Shown here: piece after piece, positions 51,516-62,852 of the stretch
Position numbering within the stretch: position 1 is the first letter of the stretch
How the letters are laid out: every line of letters starts with the position of its first letter
The notes under the pieces: model-generated
What the model was told of the DNA's origin: nothing
The model's database searches: none
The model's input: the letters and a program-made list of their open reading frames with translations, nothing else
Assembly (NCBI RefSeq): GCF_028640845.1
Contig: NC_080540.1
Coordinates: 282,428,524 to 282,492,523 of the forward strand
DNA from: Ahaetulla prasina
Taxonomy: Eukaryota; Chordata; Lepidosauria; Squamata; Colubridae
Reading direction: 5' to 3'
Length of the DNA stretch: 64,000 nucleotides
Translations under genes and position numbers: made by a program

Positions 51516-51930
51516 TATTTTTTTTATTTTGTCACAACAATATATGTAGGAATCATACAAAAGATTATATAGTATATAAACATATATGAGTAAATATAAG
51601 GAGGTATAAGCATATATATAGAAAGAAGAAAAGAAAAACAATAGGACAGGAACGGTAGGCACGTTTGTGCGCTTATGCACGCCCCTTATGGTCCTTTTAG
51701 GAATGGGGTGAGGTCAATAGTAGAAAGTTTTTGGTTGAAGCTTTTAGGATTATGGGAAGAGACCACAGAGTCAGGTAAAGTATTCCAAGCACTGAGGATT
51801 CTGTTACAGAAGTCATATTTTCTGCAATCTAGATTAAAGCGGTTGACATTAAGTTTAAATCTATTGGTTGCTCTTGTATTATTGCAATTAAAGCTGAAGT
51901 AGTCTTTAACAGGAAGGACATTACAATAGA
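51516..51930 (-). mobile_element. LINE 3' end, family A
   Basis: The complement of 51675-51902 encodes the same RT C-terminal tail as 42330-42604, and TTTTGTCACAACAATATATG with GGACAGGAACGGTAGGCACG is its 3' UTR in reverse. Confidence 0.8.
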
Positions 51931-51934
51931 TGAA

Positions 51935-52575
51935 CCGTTTCTATTCTCCGATTCCACATATTTATAAGTACCCACGTGATCTTTGTCAAGGAAGTTATTG
52001 TCTCCATAGCGATTTTGCACCTAAAGAATAAAGTTTCTCGTTTTCCATACGATCTCTTACAGTTTTAATTAAGAATTATTCTTGCAAGCATGATTATGGT
52101 TAATCATGGGAGCAAAAGGTAACCTGCTAGACGCTGCTCTTACTAAGAGATTAGTTAGACGGAAAAAATTAGAATTACGTTTACCTTCTCCTTCCCGCCG
52201 GGAATAAGTCTAGAACGCGCTTTAACTTCTGACCATGTGCAGAGTGTCAGGACCACAGCTCGGGTTTCACAAGCCCGCAGTTTGTTTTGGAATCCCCTTT
52301 CTGCGATTCGTTGCCCTTCTGCGATCCCGCTTGTCTGGGTGGATCCCGCTTGTCTGGGATTCCTTAAGGACTTGGAAGGGAAGAACAGGCGATCAGAAAA
52401 TCCCACAACCCGCAACCCGGAGCTATGAATATGTGCGACCATTTTCTGATCGGAAAATCCGCCGGCGGTACTTTCTGCGAGCTGCAAAATTGCTGTTTTT
52501 CGGGGACTCCTAGAAAGTTTTGGGGCGTTCTACATCCCAGCCCGCTGGGAAAATAGGGCAGAAACCAAACCCAGC
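51935..52575. other. Spacer upstream of RAX, partly GC-rich
   Basis: A 19-base phrase, GGATCCCGCTTGTCTGGG with its flank, is duplicated in tandem at about 52323-52360. No coding evidence. Confidence 0.45.
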
Positions 52576-52582
52576 AAAATGT

Positions 52583-52587
52583 CCATT

Positions 52588-52659
<72 letters not shown>

Positions 52660-52700
52660 CCTCCCTCCCTCCCTCCCTCCCTTCCTTCTTTTCTTTCTTT
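52583..52700. repeat. (CTTT)n / (CCCT)n microsatellite
   Basis: Sixteen or so CTTT units followed by eight CCCT units, then a degraded edge. Confidence 0.95.
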
Positions 52701-52767
52701 CCGAAGACAGGATTTCTGGGTAGGTCAGATCTTGGGGAAAGATCGCGCCTTATGGAACCCAACCTCC

Positions 52768-52768
52768 T

Positions 52769-52818
<50 letters not shown>

Positions 52819-52870
52819 TTCCTTCCTTCCTTCCTTCCTTCCTTCCTTCCTTCCTTCCTTCCTTCCTTCC
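52768..52870. repeat. (CTTT)n / (CCTT)n microsatellite
   Basis: Twelve or so CTTT units followed by about thirteen CCTT units, similar in plan to the tract 180 bases to the left. Confidence 0.95.
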
Positions 52871-54055
52871 GTTTTTTTTTTTAAAAAGAATCGTTAAAAC
52901 CAGGCGTGGGAGCGCGTAGCAGTTTATTCGTGCGAGCAATCGATTTAACGCAGATTAAGAAGTTACCTTTTAAATGAGATTGTAAACGGAGGCTTAAAAG
53001 CTACATCGAACTGTGATTGAGTCCCGAGTGGAATTCCGGACGTAAAAATGATCCCGTGGCAGGATAAAAACGGTTGTCCTCACCCAAGGTCGCTCATCTA
53101 AGGACACCCTGTCGATTACCGGGTTTAAATAGGCTTTAAAATCGCGCCTTTGCTGTCCTAACTATGCAGTCCGTGAAGTAAGTAAACTTTACAGGATGCG
53201 CTCGTGGGTCTCTGTGTGCGTGAAAGAGGCAGAAAAATCAGAAACCGTTTATAATGGGGGGGAGGCGAAATGGAAGAGAATAATAAAATATGCTTGAAAG
53301 GTCACCTTTTCATTCATCTCTTCGCCCTGATTATTATTATTATTCATTGTTTTGATTTTTTTCATTATTTGATTTAAAGAACTGGAAAACTCAGGGATTC
53401 GGCCTCTTCAGTCAAGCTCTTTAGAGTAACTTGTTGGAAACTCCTCCGCGTCGCTTGGCTTAGAAATCGCTCGGCCGCTCCTCCCTTTCGCTTCTTTTCT
53501 TATCCCGGTGTCGGAAACAAGCCAAAAAAATAAAATAAAATAAAATAAAAACGTTCCAGAACTGTCCGGAGCTAATTTCTCTCATTTGCAAAGAGCAACT
53601 TTTATTATTTTTTAAAGCTCCCTTCCCTAAAAACCTCCGACCAAATCACAGTTTACCTTTAACGTATTGTTTTTTTAGTAAAAGTGAGGGAAGGTCGGGT
53701 GGTTGGTTTTTTTAATGTTTTTTTTTTTTGCAGGATTCCCAAATCATTTTTTTTAAAAAATAAACTTAATTCTCCTTTCTGTTTGTTTGTTTTTTTGTTT
53801 GTTTGTTTGTTTATTTTGGCTGACTCTGGGTGCCAGAGTTCTCTTTGCTCTTTAAATCAACTTCTTTCCCCCACCACCCACCACCTCTGGATCGATCGCA
53901 AGTGGAAGATAACGAATTGCCTCTCCTCAGAAGAAGAAGAAGAAGAAGAAGAAGAGGGGTTCGCTCCTCAAGCCCCCCTCGACACCTCGACCAGTCCTCC
54001 TCCTCCGATTGCCTCCTGCATTCCCGGCGACCGTTTCCTCCTCTGCCCGCCTGAC
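52871..54055. other. RAX upstream region, possible regulatory DNA
   Basis: No mobile element recognised from 52900 to 53750. A SOX-like CATTGTT occurs at about 53345 and AT-rich homeodomain-like cores nearby. Conserved upstream enhancers with OTX and SOX sites are known for RAX in other vertebrates, but I cannot assign one here. A (GAA)n run lies at 53931-53955. Confidence 0.35.
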
Positions 54056-54057
54056 TA

Positions 54058-54208
54058 ATTGGCTCGGTGGCTAGCTAAAACACTGAGCTTGTCGATCAGA
54101 AAGGTTGGCCGTTCGGCAGTTCGAATCCCTGGTGCGGCTCTCCTGCGTGAGCAGGGGGTTGGACTAGATGACCTCCAAGGTCCCTTCCAACTCAGTTACT
54201 GTTAAATA
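54058..54208 (+). mobile_element. tRNA-derived SINE with a CR1 tail
   Basis: The head GGCTCGGTGGCTAGCTAAAA resembles a tRNA A-box, and GCAGTTCGAATCCC at 54115-54130 is a B-box. The second half, GCAGGGGGTTGGACTAGATG ACCTCCAAGGTCCCTTCCAA, is the CR1 LINE 3' end. It ends about 500 bases before the RAX start codon. Confidence 0.8.
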
Positions 54209-54214
54209 AATGCG

Positions 54215-54711
54215 GGTCAATTTCCCTTTAGAACGAAGGGGCGGGGCTTCTGTGGGGAGGGCGGGGCCTGTCCTCCACTCCGGCCTCTCCTGCCAGCCCT
54301 CCCGGGGGCCAAAAGCCTCCGAGCTCAGTTATCCCGGAGGACAGGACCGGCGGCGGCGGCAGCGTCGAGGCCCAGGCGGCTTGAATCCCGGCATGCGCCT
54401 GCCTGGGCATCAGAGCCCGTCCCGCCGACCGAAGCGAGTGGCCCGACTGCCCGCCGATCTTCTTCTCCTCTCCGGGCGCCTTCGAGCCCCTGGAAGGCGG
54501 CTGGGCTGAAGCCGCTTCGCCTTGTCCGTCGGGGCCGAGCCTGATCCGCCACTTCCCCCGGTCCGAAGAGCCTCTGTCCCTCTCTCTCTCTCTCTCTGTC
54601 TCATTCTCCCCCTCCAGCGCCTCGGCCTTTCCCTGGCGCGGAGATCATTGGGGCGGCGGCTGGGTTGCCCCCGGAGCCGGGAGGAGGCTGGTCCGCAACC
54701 CGGCTCTCTTC
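54215..54711 (+). promoter_or_regulatory. CpG-rich 5' flank and probable 5' UTR of RAX
   Basis: About 500 bases of GC- and CpG-rich DNA precede the RAX start codon, with no clear TATA box, as expected for a CpG-island developmental promoter. A pyrimidine run (CTCTCTCT) at 54580-54600 lies near the likely transcribed leader. The transcription start cannot be fixed from sequence alone. Confidence 0.5.
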
Positions 54712-55048
54712 ATGCACCTGCCGCCCCAGGACGCGCTCCTGAGCATGGGCGACGCCGGGGGCGGCGGAGGCGGAGGCGGAGGCTTCTCGCTGGCTGGGCC
54801 CCTGCTCAGGAGCCCCGTGTCGGGAGGTCCCCCGTCTCGTCTCCACAGCATCGAGGCCATCCTGGGATTTACCAAAGAAGACCCCCGTTTGGGCAGCTTC
54901 CAGAGCCAGGAAGGCAACGGCCAAGGGGCCAAGGCGGGGAAAGAGGCGGCCGAGAAGACGGGCGCCGGCGGGGAAGGCTTCTCCCAAATGCCCGCCCAGG
55001 AGGCGCTGAGGCAGGAGCAGGCGAGCCCCAGGACGGGACGCTTCGGAG
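54712..55048 (+). CDS. RAX: RAX exon 1
   Basis: The ATG at 54712 gives MHLP, the start used by vertebrate RAX. The exon has 112 codons plus one base and a donor GAG|GTGAGAGG at 55049. Nine consecutive Gly codons follow MGDA, then [11 protein letters not shown] and the octapeptide, a Groucho-type repression motif of paired-like factors. The exon lies in GC-rich, CpG-dense sequence unlike the AT-rich surroundings. Confidence 0.92.
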
Positions 55049-58000
55049 GTGAGAGGGAAGGGGTGGTGGTGGTGGTGATGAAATCATCCTTTTCTGGCAT
55101 CCGCCCGAACATCCATAATTCCCAGCCCAGAATTTGGGGAGGTCTAATGCGTGGCGTCCGTGGCAGTCCTTCTATTCAGGCGCCTTTTTAAATTTTCCCA
55201 TCTGTAACTGGGAAAACGATTGTTTCAAGATCAGCTCCTATTTGTCTTCGCCTTAACTGATTGGTAAACATAGTAAAAAGCGGGATGCACATTAATAAGT
55301 AAATAACATTTCACGGATATAAAACCTGTTTCAGTGATTTAAGCTGAAACTGTAGCGAATTGGCTGCAGCTAAACTTAAATCGCTGACATAAGCGATTTG
55401 CTTTAGAGCAAATAAAATTTGATTTATTTATTAATATGCATCCCACTTATTATATTACATAATGTGGAAGTCCCTTAGGACTGAGGTGCATATTCCATTC
55501 TTCGTGCTGAACAGCAGGTGAGAAATATTAGGCTAGCTAACCTTAAGGGTTTTATAATTTATTATTTTATATTTTATATTATAATTTATATTGATCATCA
55601 ATTGTGTTGTAAATGTTGTACCTTGATGAACGTATCTTTTCTTTTATGTACACTGAGAGCATATGCACCAAGACAAATTCCTTGTGTGTCCAATCACACT
55701 TGGCCAATAAAAATAATAATAATTCTATTCTATTTATAATAAAGGTGTTTTTAATTACCTTGGAAAACTTCTTAGAGATCCTTTCCGGCACCTGCACAGT
55801 CCAGGTACATTGGGACTTCTTGTAAAGTTCCCAGCCGGGGATGCAAGAGAGTTACAGTCCCAAAGCATCTGAAAGAGGCCACTTTGAGAAAGGCATTGAT
55901 GAAGATTAAGGAGAATACTTGTAACTCAGGGTTGAAATGAGGAGTTCTTGGTCCTCTCTGAGCTTGGTTGTCTAGCACTGATGCTGTTACCTAGTTTGGG
56001 TAATAAAACGTCTGCAAGAAAACAACCAACCTCGGAGAGTATCAAGGAACCCTCAGATTGATCCCTGTTGGAAACATGTGATCATTTCCAAAGTGGTTTC
56101 CTTGCTAAAGACACCCTTCCATTTTCAGAATAGCCTTCATGCTTTTTTGTAACTTGCCTGGTTCTCTGGTTCTCCTCTCCTGTGGTGGCTTGCCATCCAT
56201 ATGCGATTTCACCCAAAATGTTCTGTCAAAAGAGCATGGAGCTGATGCTCAGTACGTGGCTGATGGATCACGTACCCCAAAAGACCTTGCAGTTTTAATC
56301 AGCATCATTTTTAATGAGCCACTCAGTTAAAAAAAAGGAAGTGAGTTTTTTTTTGTCCTCGGAGAAGAAGTTTCTGTACTCCTTATAGGAAGGGATTTGA
56401 GGGAGCGATATATATATATTGAATAAGCGCATTCTGTATGCCCTTAGAATACCCCCCCTTGGAAGTAATTGGATTAATCTCTAAGATGTTGGTCAGGGCC
56501 CCCTAAATCTGTGGTTCTCAGATCCTTGGAAATGGATGAGATGGACATATTAGTCATAACCAAAGCGACTTAGGATGCCTTGACTTTAGAGGAACATTCT
56601 TATGAGGAAGTCAGCCTTAGGATTACACTCAGTTTCCAGTTCACATACTCCTGCTGGGCAAAGCCAAGGACTTTCCATAATTTTCTCATGCAAACCATGC
56701 CATCCTTAGGAGTATCTGATGGACTTCTGTGAGAACCAGAAATTGGACTGATACAGGAAGTCAATAGGAGCAAGTTCAGACAAGAGGTCATCATGGTAGA
56801 ATGGTGGCGACAATCTTTCAATGTAAGGAAAGAACAGAAACAGCTTGTGGTTTAGAGCAGGGGTCTCCAACCTTGGCAACTTTTAAGCCTGGCGGAGTTT
56901 AACTCCCAGAATTTCCTAGCCAGCTTTGCCAGTTGAACTCCGCCAGGCTTAAAGTTCCTAAGGTTGGAGACCCCTGGTGTAGAGTGATTGTGGGATTCAG
57001 CCCTTCCTTGTTTGCTAGGGCTTCAGTAGAATATGCAAGCAACTCTCATTACATCCAAAGTAACTTACTTCTGGGTGGATTTGAGCAAGAGTGGGATGTA
57101 GGCATGGCCAAGATCGCAGTTTAAGGGAGCAGAAAAAATGAGCAGCTGGTAGTATATTATTGAATCCGAATATTTGATTTTAACATGGATGTTATGTCTA
57201 TGGAGATTCTCAATCACCCAGGTCATGGTTGTCCCAAAGTGCTTTTTCCAAAAGGCAACTGGACTTTCTTGTTAGTTTTGTTGTTGTTGTTTGTTTGTTT
57301 GAAAACATTTTGCTTCTCATCTAAGAAGCATCTTAGATTCTAGCTGATTAGTGGGATAGGGAAGGATTTATAAATTATAAATCCTTCCATTCCGCACCAG
57401 TCAGTTAGAACTGAAAAAGCTTCCTAGAGGAGAAGCAAAATGTTTTCAAACCACTGCCACCCTCAAGAATCCAATCTGGTTGCGGTAATTGCAGGATTGG
57501 ATCCTGCAACATTATCCTGGGACACGCATATTTTCCTTCATTCGTGAAAACCAAGAAAGTCCAGATGCCTTTTAGACAAAGCACCATCGGGACAACATAG
57601 AATTTCAAAAGCAAAGAACTTAACGTTTGCCTAACAGCAGAAAAACTTCTATCAATACATATTGGGAACATGCTTGGCAGGGCTGTGCAGTGATTTGAAC
57701 TGAACTCCAAAAAGAGTTTGAATAGGATAGAAAGAGCACCTGTTGGCAATCTGTTAAAGTAGCAGCATCCATTCCCGGTATGAGGCAGTTCCTTTGGGAA
57801 AAAAGTGTGGTTGGTTTAAGGAATTGCTGACACTGTGTGTGAACTCCTGCATAGCTTCAAGCAACTTCTTGAATTCAAATCTGAAGTACTGCACAGTTCA
57901 GCGCTTAATAGAAAATACCACAATTTCCTCTTAGAATATCTCTATTTGGAGTGTGCACCAATAGCTAGAGACCCTTAACTCTTCATGAAAGCTATTTCAA

Positions 58001-58394
58001 ATAAAACAAATAAGCAATTGAAGGAACTGTCTGGGAAAAAAATAAATAAAAAGATGTTGAAATTAAGAGAATTTGCATGGATATGCTCAATTTAATATTC
58101 TGGTATAAATCCACTTAAAAGGTCGATCAGGCTTTCCCTACTTCTCACTTCTCAGATCCCTACTGTACGAAACATTCAGACAACTGTTTGAGCCCGGAGC
58201 TGGCTGCTTGTAACAGTGATGGCAAACTCTTAGATGAAGACCAGCCCAAGAAGAAGCATAGAAGGAACCGTACCACCTTCACCACTTATCAACTACACGA
58301 GCTGGAGCGAGCTTTTGAAAAATCTCACTATCCTGATGTTTACAGCCGAGAAGAGCTTGCCATGAAAGTCAATCTACCTGAAGTCAGAGTTCAG
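54712..58394 (+). CDS. RAX: Retina and anterior neural fold homeobox, exons 1 and 2 (partial gene, 3' exon outside window)
   Basis: RAX is a paired-like homeodomain transcription factor needed for eye-field specification and later photoreceptor programmes; it acts in the nucleus. Exon 1 (54712-55048) and exon 2 (58156-58394) give 192 residues: start MHLP, a Gly-rich run, the octapeptide HSIEAILG at residues 45-52, a poorly conserved linker, then the paired-class homeodomain from residue 147 ([13 protein letters not shown]) to its position 46 (PEVRVQ). Intron 2 splits the homeodomain before the VWFQNRR recognition helix, the usual place for RAX. The rest of helix 3 and the OAR tail are not in the window. 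The position next to CPLX4 favours RAX over RAX2. Confidence 0.92.
55049..55585. other. RAX intron 1, proximal part
   Basis: Starts with (GGT)n-like sequence; then AT-rich with a short foldback (AAGCGATTTGC facing GCAAATC-like text at 55375-55410). No element named. Confidence 0.4.
55590..55740 (+). mobile_element. CR1-type LINE 3' end in RAX intron 1
   Basis: GTACACTGAGAGCATATGCACC and GTCCAATCACACTTGGCCAA TAAAAATAATAATAATTCT; the tail is a degenerate (ATTCT)n. Confidence 0.8.
55940..56050 (+). mobile_element. Penelope-type repeat, decayed hammerhead-like motif
   Basis: CTGATGCTGTTACCTAGTTT GGGTAATAAAACGTCTGCAAG matches the minus strand of 45976-46010 but the GAAA is changed to TAAA and the core heptamer is altered, so this copy is degenerate. 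Confidence 0.6.
56858..56976. mobile_element. Foldback hAT MITE (GGCAACTTTAAG family)
   Basis: CAGGGGTCTCCAACC to GGTTGGAGACCCCTG. Flanks GTTTAGAG and GTGTAGAG match in 7 of 8 bases. Arms include AAGCCTGGCGGAGTT and its complement. Confidence 0.88.
57220..57470. mobile_element. Inverted Penelope-like ends
   Basis: GAAAACATTTTGCTTCTC at 57301-57318 faces GAGAAGCAAAATGTTTTC at 57429-57446. Between them lies GGATTTATAAATTATAAATCC, a short palindrome. The text resembles a third Penelope family whose intact copies read GAGAAGCGAAACGT. Confidence 0.5.
58156..58394 (+). CDS. RAX: RAX exon 2 (homeodomain positions 1-46)
   Basis: The acceptor CTTCTCAG ends at 58155. AT plus the last base of exon 1 makes an Asp codon, giving DPYC and then a linker with a basic KKKHRRNR run that enters the homeodomain. 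The exon ends GTT CAG and the donor GTAAAAG begins at 58395. Only 14 bases later a (CCCTT)n tract starts. Confidence 0.93.
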
Positions 58395-58408
58395 GTAAAA
58401 GACATGCC

Positions 58409-58468
58409 CTTCCCTTCCCTTCCCTTCCCTTCCCTTCCCTTCCCTTCCCTTCCCTTCCCTTCCCTTCC
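58409..58468. repeat. (CCCTT)n microsatellite at the start of RAX intron 2
   Basis: Twelve uninterrupted TTCCC units start 14 bases after the exon 2 donor. Confidence 0.95.
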
Positions 58469-58469
58469 A

Positions 58470-61400
58470 ATGGTGATGTAATTGCACCATGAAATTTTGA
58501 ATAACTAACTTCTTTTTTCTTCCTTCATTAGGGCATTGCAACCCAATAGCTACCTTGCTTTACTAATCCAATTTAAAAGCACTCTCTTTCTTTTCTTTTT
58601 TTGTATTTTTGTCCCTCTGGAGTTAATTTCAGATTTGCACCCAGGTTAAATGGTTTGTAAAGGGATTTTCTCTAATCTGGTTGCGTGCAAGTCTGTGTGT
58701 GTGTGTTCTAACATTTCAGACTGTAATTATTAGTGTTTGGTTTCAGCACCTGTAACTTGTGGTCCTTGCACTCATGACATTACGAGCCCATAAAATCACC
58801 AAAAATCAGACATGTAAAAATGTATTAATCTCTTGTTTTCCTTTCTGTAATATTCCCCAAATGTTAAGTGTTCCACATTGTTTCTGTATTGGGGAATAAT
58901 TGTATTTCGCATACCCTTTCCAAATTTCCACATTTCTGCAAGCAATTTTCAGGAAGATTTGCCTGATGATATAAAATTACTTTCATGGTTTTTCATTCAA
59001 GAACTTCATTATAAAATTTGGAGAGATATCAAAGCCCATGAATAATTGTGTTCTCATTCAGTGTTAATTTGAGCAATATAAATGAGGCTAGTTTGTGTTA
59101 AAATCTGATCCAAGTGAATTTCTTCCTAGCCCTACTATAAGCTGAAGTGTTTATTTATTCACTGGATCCTATAAATCCATGGATGTAAAGAGCGGTCCAA
59201 AAATGGAAGATAGATAGATGTATAATGAATTAATTTTTAAGTTGGAATACTATACTGTAGAAGACAGCATGATTAGTTGAGATCCCACCTTTGTTTTTAG
59301 TACTTCATTCCTTTAGCTGTTATTTTTCCCTGCAAACTTCAAAATCAAGATGCCCCTTTCTTCCAAATAAACACTTTCAAACTTGTTTGGGGTTTACTTG
59401 AAGGAAGTTATGTAATTATGGGAATTTTGAAGCTGAAACTAAGTAAAAGAAGAGTGTACTTTAATCACTTATTGTACACATTTTCTTTCATGTCATAAAA
59501 ATTAATTGCAACATAATTAACCAAGATAAAATATCACCATTTCTATTTTAAAGTAAATGCATTTATACCCTTGGCATGAGTCTTTTGAATTGCTTGATCA
59601 AATCACAAATAAGTCATAAGTTGAACCATTAAGTCAAGCTAAGGTAGTTGATCATTGTACTTAGCCTGTAACTGCAGTGATCTGGGAACTGTTCCTTCTT
59701 TCCATCAAAATTGTCATTTTTATTTATGTAGGACAGCCCAGAGAGAAGTGTACTGTCCAGCTGTTAGAGCTGTAGGACAATAGGCATTTATAATGCTAAC
59801 AGTTCTGTGTCAACAAATATGGAACAAGACTGCCTGACCTATAGATTGGAAATTAATTTTGCATGATATACTGTAAAGACGAATAGATGCCTTCCTAGAA
59901 AAAGAAATGCCTAATGAACATACAGAGAGACCTTATATCAGATTACTAATGTAATATAACTTTTTACTAAGGTAATATGATTTGTAATCTCTTCATTTGG
60001 GGTATAGGTGGGACGACTAAAGGAGCTGAGCATTTGCTAGCCAGATGCCCTTTCTAATGTAATTGGGTGGGCAAAAATATGTAAGAATGGGGTCTATGTT
60101 TGCATTACACAGGACAACAAGACTTGGAGAATTTCTCTTTTTTAAAATTTTTATTAAATATTGTAATTGCAATCGTAAAAACTAATACAATTAAAAGAAA
60201 GTAAAAAATTGTAGAAAGAGTAAAAAGTGGAAAGGAAAGAGACAAACTAGAGAGTAGGAAGAAAAAAGTAAGAATATAGTTAAAAAGGAAACAATATATA
60301 AAGAAGTGATTTCCAACTTTTATTACAAGAAGAATAAACAGTTTTAGCAACTTTTCACCTCCTCTTGATTTGCAACAAATGATTTCTTGATCCCATGTCC
60401 CACCTCTTATCTCTAAACAAATCCACCTCACAATTTCAGTTTTGGTATCAGCAAAAATCCATTAAGGATTATTTATTTAACCTTGGTCAAATAAACCAAC
60501 TTTATAAACTTTTACTTCTAACACTCTTAATGTTTAGTCCATTCAAATCATGTAAATAGAACTTTATTTCTTTTAATGTCTTTTTTACTTCTTCTCTCAA
60601 GAGTCTTTAAAAAATCTATTTTGTAAATCCAATGTAAAAGAATTATTCAGGTCATTCTCTTAATTTATTACTTGTTACTTCTATTTTATTTTTAAAGCAT
60701 CAATCGATTTCTTTGTACATCCAGTTAAACATCTTTTCCATATGATTCTTGGAGCTTGTCATTTCTAGATCCACTTTCAATGTCTACTCTTTCTCAGATA
60801 AATCTTGCTTCTCTTTTGCCATTTCTTCCAAAACATCTTTTTGCTATATTGTGTCCATATCTAAATCTATTACGGAAGAGGCAGGATTGGAAACAGTTAA
60901 CAGTTGGAATTAAAATTGGAGATCAAAACACAACTGAGATATGCGGCTCATACCGTTTTATGAGCTAGACACATGGGAGACTTCGAAGAGCTCGTTTTAA
61001 AAAGTGAAAAATCCAGGATAAGGTTAAATAGTGAAGACAAAAGGAAAAACAGAAAACATGTTACCTATTTAATGAAAACAAAAATGGGTTCACAAACTAA
61101 GACACATTATAAAAGAAATAGTTGTGGGACAGAGGAACGGCCACTGTCAAAAAACTCAAACATGGATTTAAGTAATGTTACTTAAAACACAAAGTAGCCT
61201 TGAGATGCTTCAGCCAATATGTAATTCAGGATGTACATCCTTATTTGCTGGGGCAATGGATATGGTGCAGAATAAATGGGAGCATGATTATTTGTCTTTC
61301 ATAGATTTTATGGGAAGGAGTTTTTGGGGGGAGGGTGTTCCCCCCTTTTAATCTCTATTGAATTTCTATTAGCATGACAGTGTCATGAGTTTCCTGATCA

Positions 61401-61470
61401 AAAGTGGTAGGAAGCCTTGTGAACAATTTCCTAGCTGAAAATTGTTTTCACACAGGCTATTTAATTGTGC
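58470..61470. other. RAX intron 2 sequence without a firm element
   Basis: AT-rich. 60120-60720 looks like an antisense LINE 3' UTR (long T-rich, no coding), unassigned. I searched for the WFQNRRAKW-encoding exon by eye in all + frames and did not find it. Confidence 0.45.
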
Positions 61471-61477
61471 TCTTTAG

Positions 61478-61743
61478 AAGGCCAGATCCTGAAGATGAAA
61501 CTGAAATAGTTCGGCCACCTAATGAGAAGGAAGGACTCACTGGAGAAGAGCCTAATGCTGGGAAAGATTGAGGGCAAAAGAAGAAGGGGACGACAGAGAA
61601 GGAGTGGCTGGATGGAGTCACTAAAGCAGTAGGCTTGAGCTTAAATGGACTCCAGAGAATGGTAGAGGATAGGAAGGCCTGGAGGAACGTTGTCCATGGG
61701 GTCACGATGGGTCGGACACGACTTCGCAACTAACAACAACAAA
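61478..61743 (+). mobile_element. BovB (RTE) LINE 3' end
   Basis: GAGAAGGAAGGACTCACTGG AGAAGAGCCTAATGCTGGGA, GGAGTGGCTGGATGGAGTCA, then GGGTCACGATGGGTCGGACA CGACTTCGCAACTAACAACAACAAA. The terminal GGACACGACT and CAACAACAA tail are diagnostic of BovB. Confidence 0.9.
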
Positions 61744-62667
61744 TTTAATTGTGGGATAGTGAGTTATTCGCTCTTCCATTGGGCACTTTAGTTTTTGGTT
61801 ATAGTATTAAAAGAGCTCTTATAGCATGGAGTCACTTCTTAATAAATAAACCATTTGTTTTCTTTTTGGTCCTACAAAATAATTTTTCTGGAATGTTACC
61901 TCTGTGCAATAGACTTTTGTGGAACTCAGTGATTAAGCAAAATTCTTCAAATTAAGTATACCTAGAATTCCAGTGATTTAAAGCAAAGCTTTAAAGACAT
62001 TCTAGTCTTTATACTTTGCACATTTACACTAGGACATTATGAATTTTTATCTCTTCACAATAATGTGAAGTCACCGCTGCCAGTTCTTTAGCTTGTGTTG
62101 GCCTTCATACGCATCCAGTACTTCCTGGGAAACCAGGATGTCATAATGTATCAGTGTTGTATATGTGCAGACCCAAGCAATGTGACCCTTCGCAATTAAC
62201 TGATGGAAATTTTATCAATGCACAGATTTTTAAAATGCTGTCCAAGGTTTTTGGGTATGGCACCCAGTGTGCCCATATCCACTGGGACCACCATAGCTGA
62301 TTATACTACAATCTTTCCATTTCAATTTTCAGATACTTGCTACTTCTATACTTCTGTAGTTCTTTGTCTTCTACTATCCTCTGGCATCCATTATCCATAC
62401 TTCCTTCTTTTCAACCTCATTATATCTGGTGTGTTACAAGCCGAGTTTTTAATCAGTCTGTATTCAGAAACCCGACTATTATTTATAGCCACCTGCTGCA
62501 GTAGACTCTCAGTGACTTACCAAACATAAAACTTAAAAACATAAAGCAAGACAATCTGGATTAAAAACAACCATTAAAACAGTCCTCCCCACCTCCATAA
62601 TAACCAAAGCCAAATTTTAAGAGCCTTTTGGAGCCCCAAGAGTTTAAGAAGGTTAATTGCTTGTTCT

Positions 62668-62785
62668 TTCTTTCTTTCTTTCTTTTTCTTTCTTTCATCT
62701 ATCTATTTATCTATCTATCTATCATCTATCCATCCATCCATCCACCCACCCACCTACCCTCTGTCTCTCATCTATCCATCTATCC

Positions 62786-62850
<65 letters not shown>
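62668..62850. repeat. (TTTC)n / (ATCT)n / (CCAT)n compound microsatellite
   Basis: A short (TTTC)n block, then (ATCT)n and (ATCC)n/(CACC)n, then about twenty ATCT units. Confidence 0.95.

Positions 62851-62852
<2 letters not shown>

Noticed and set aside
54058..54135. tRNA-like sequence with A- and B-box
   Set aside because: It continues into a CR1 3' end and lacks a clean acceptor stem, so it is a SINE head. The same holds for 10393-10460 and 30453-30540.
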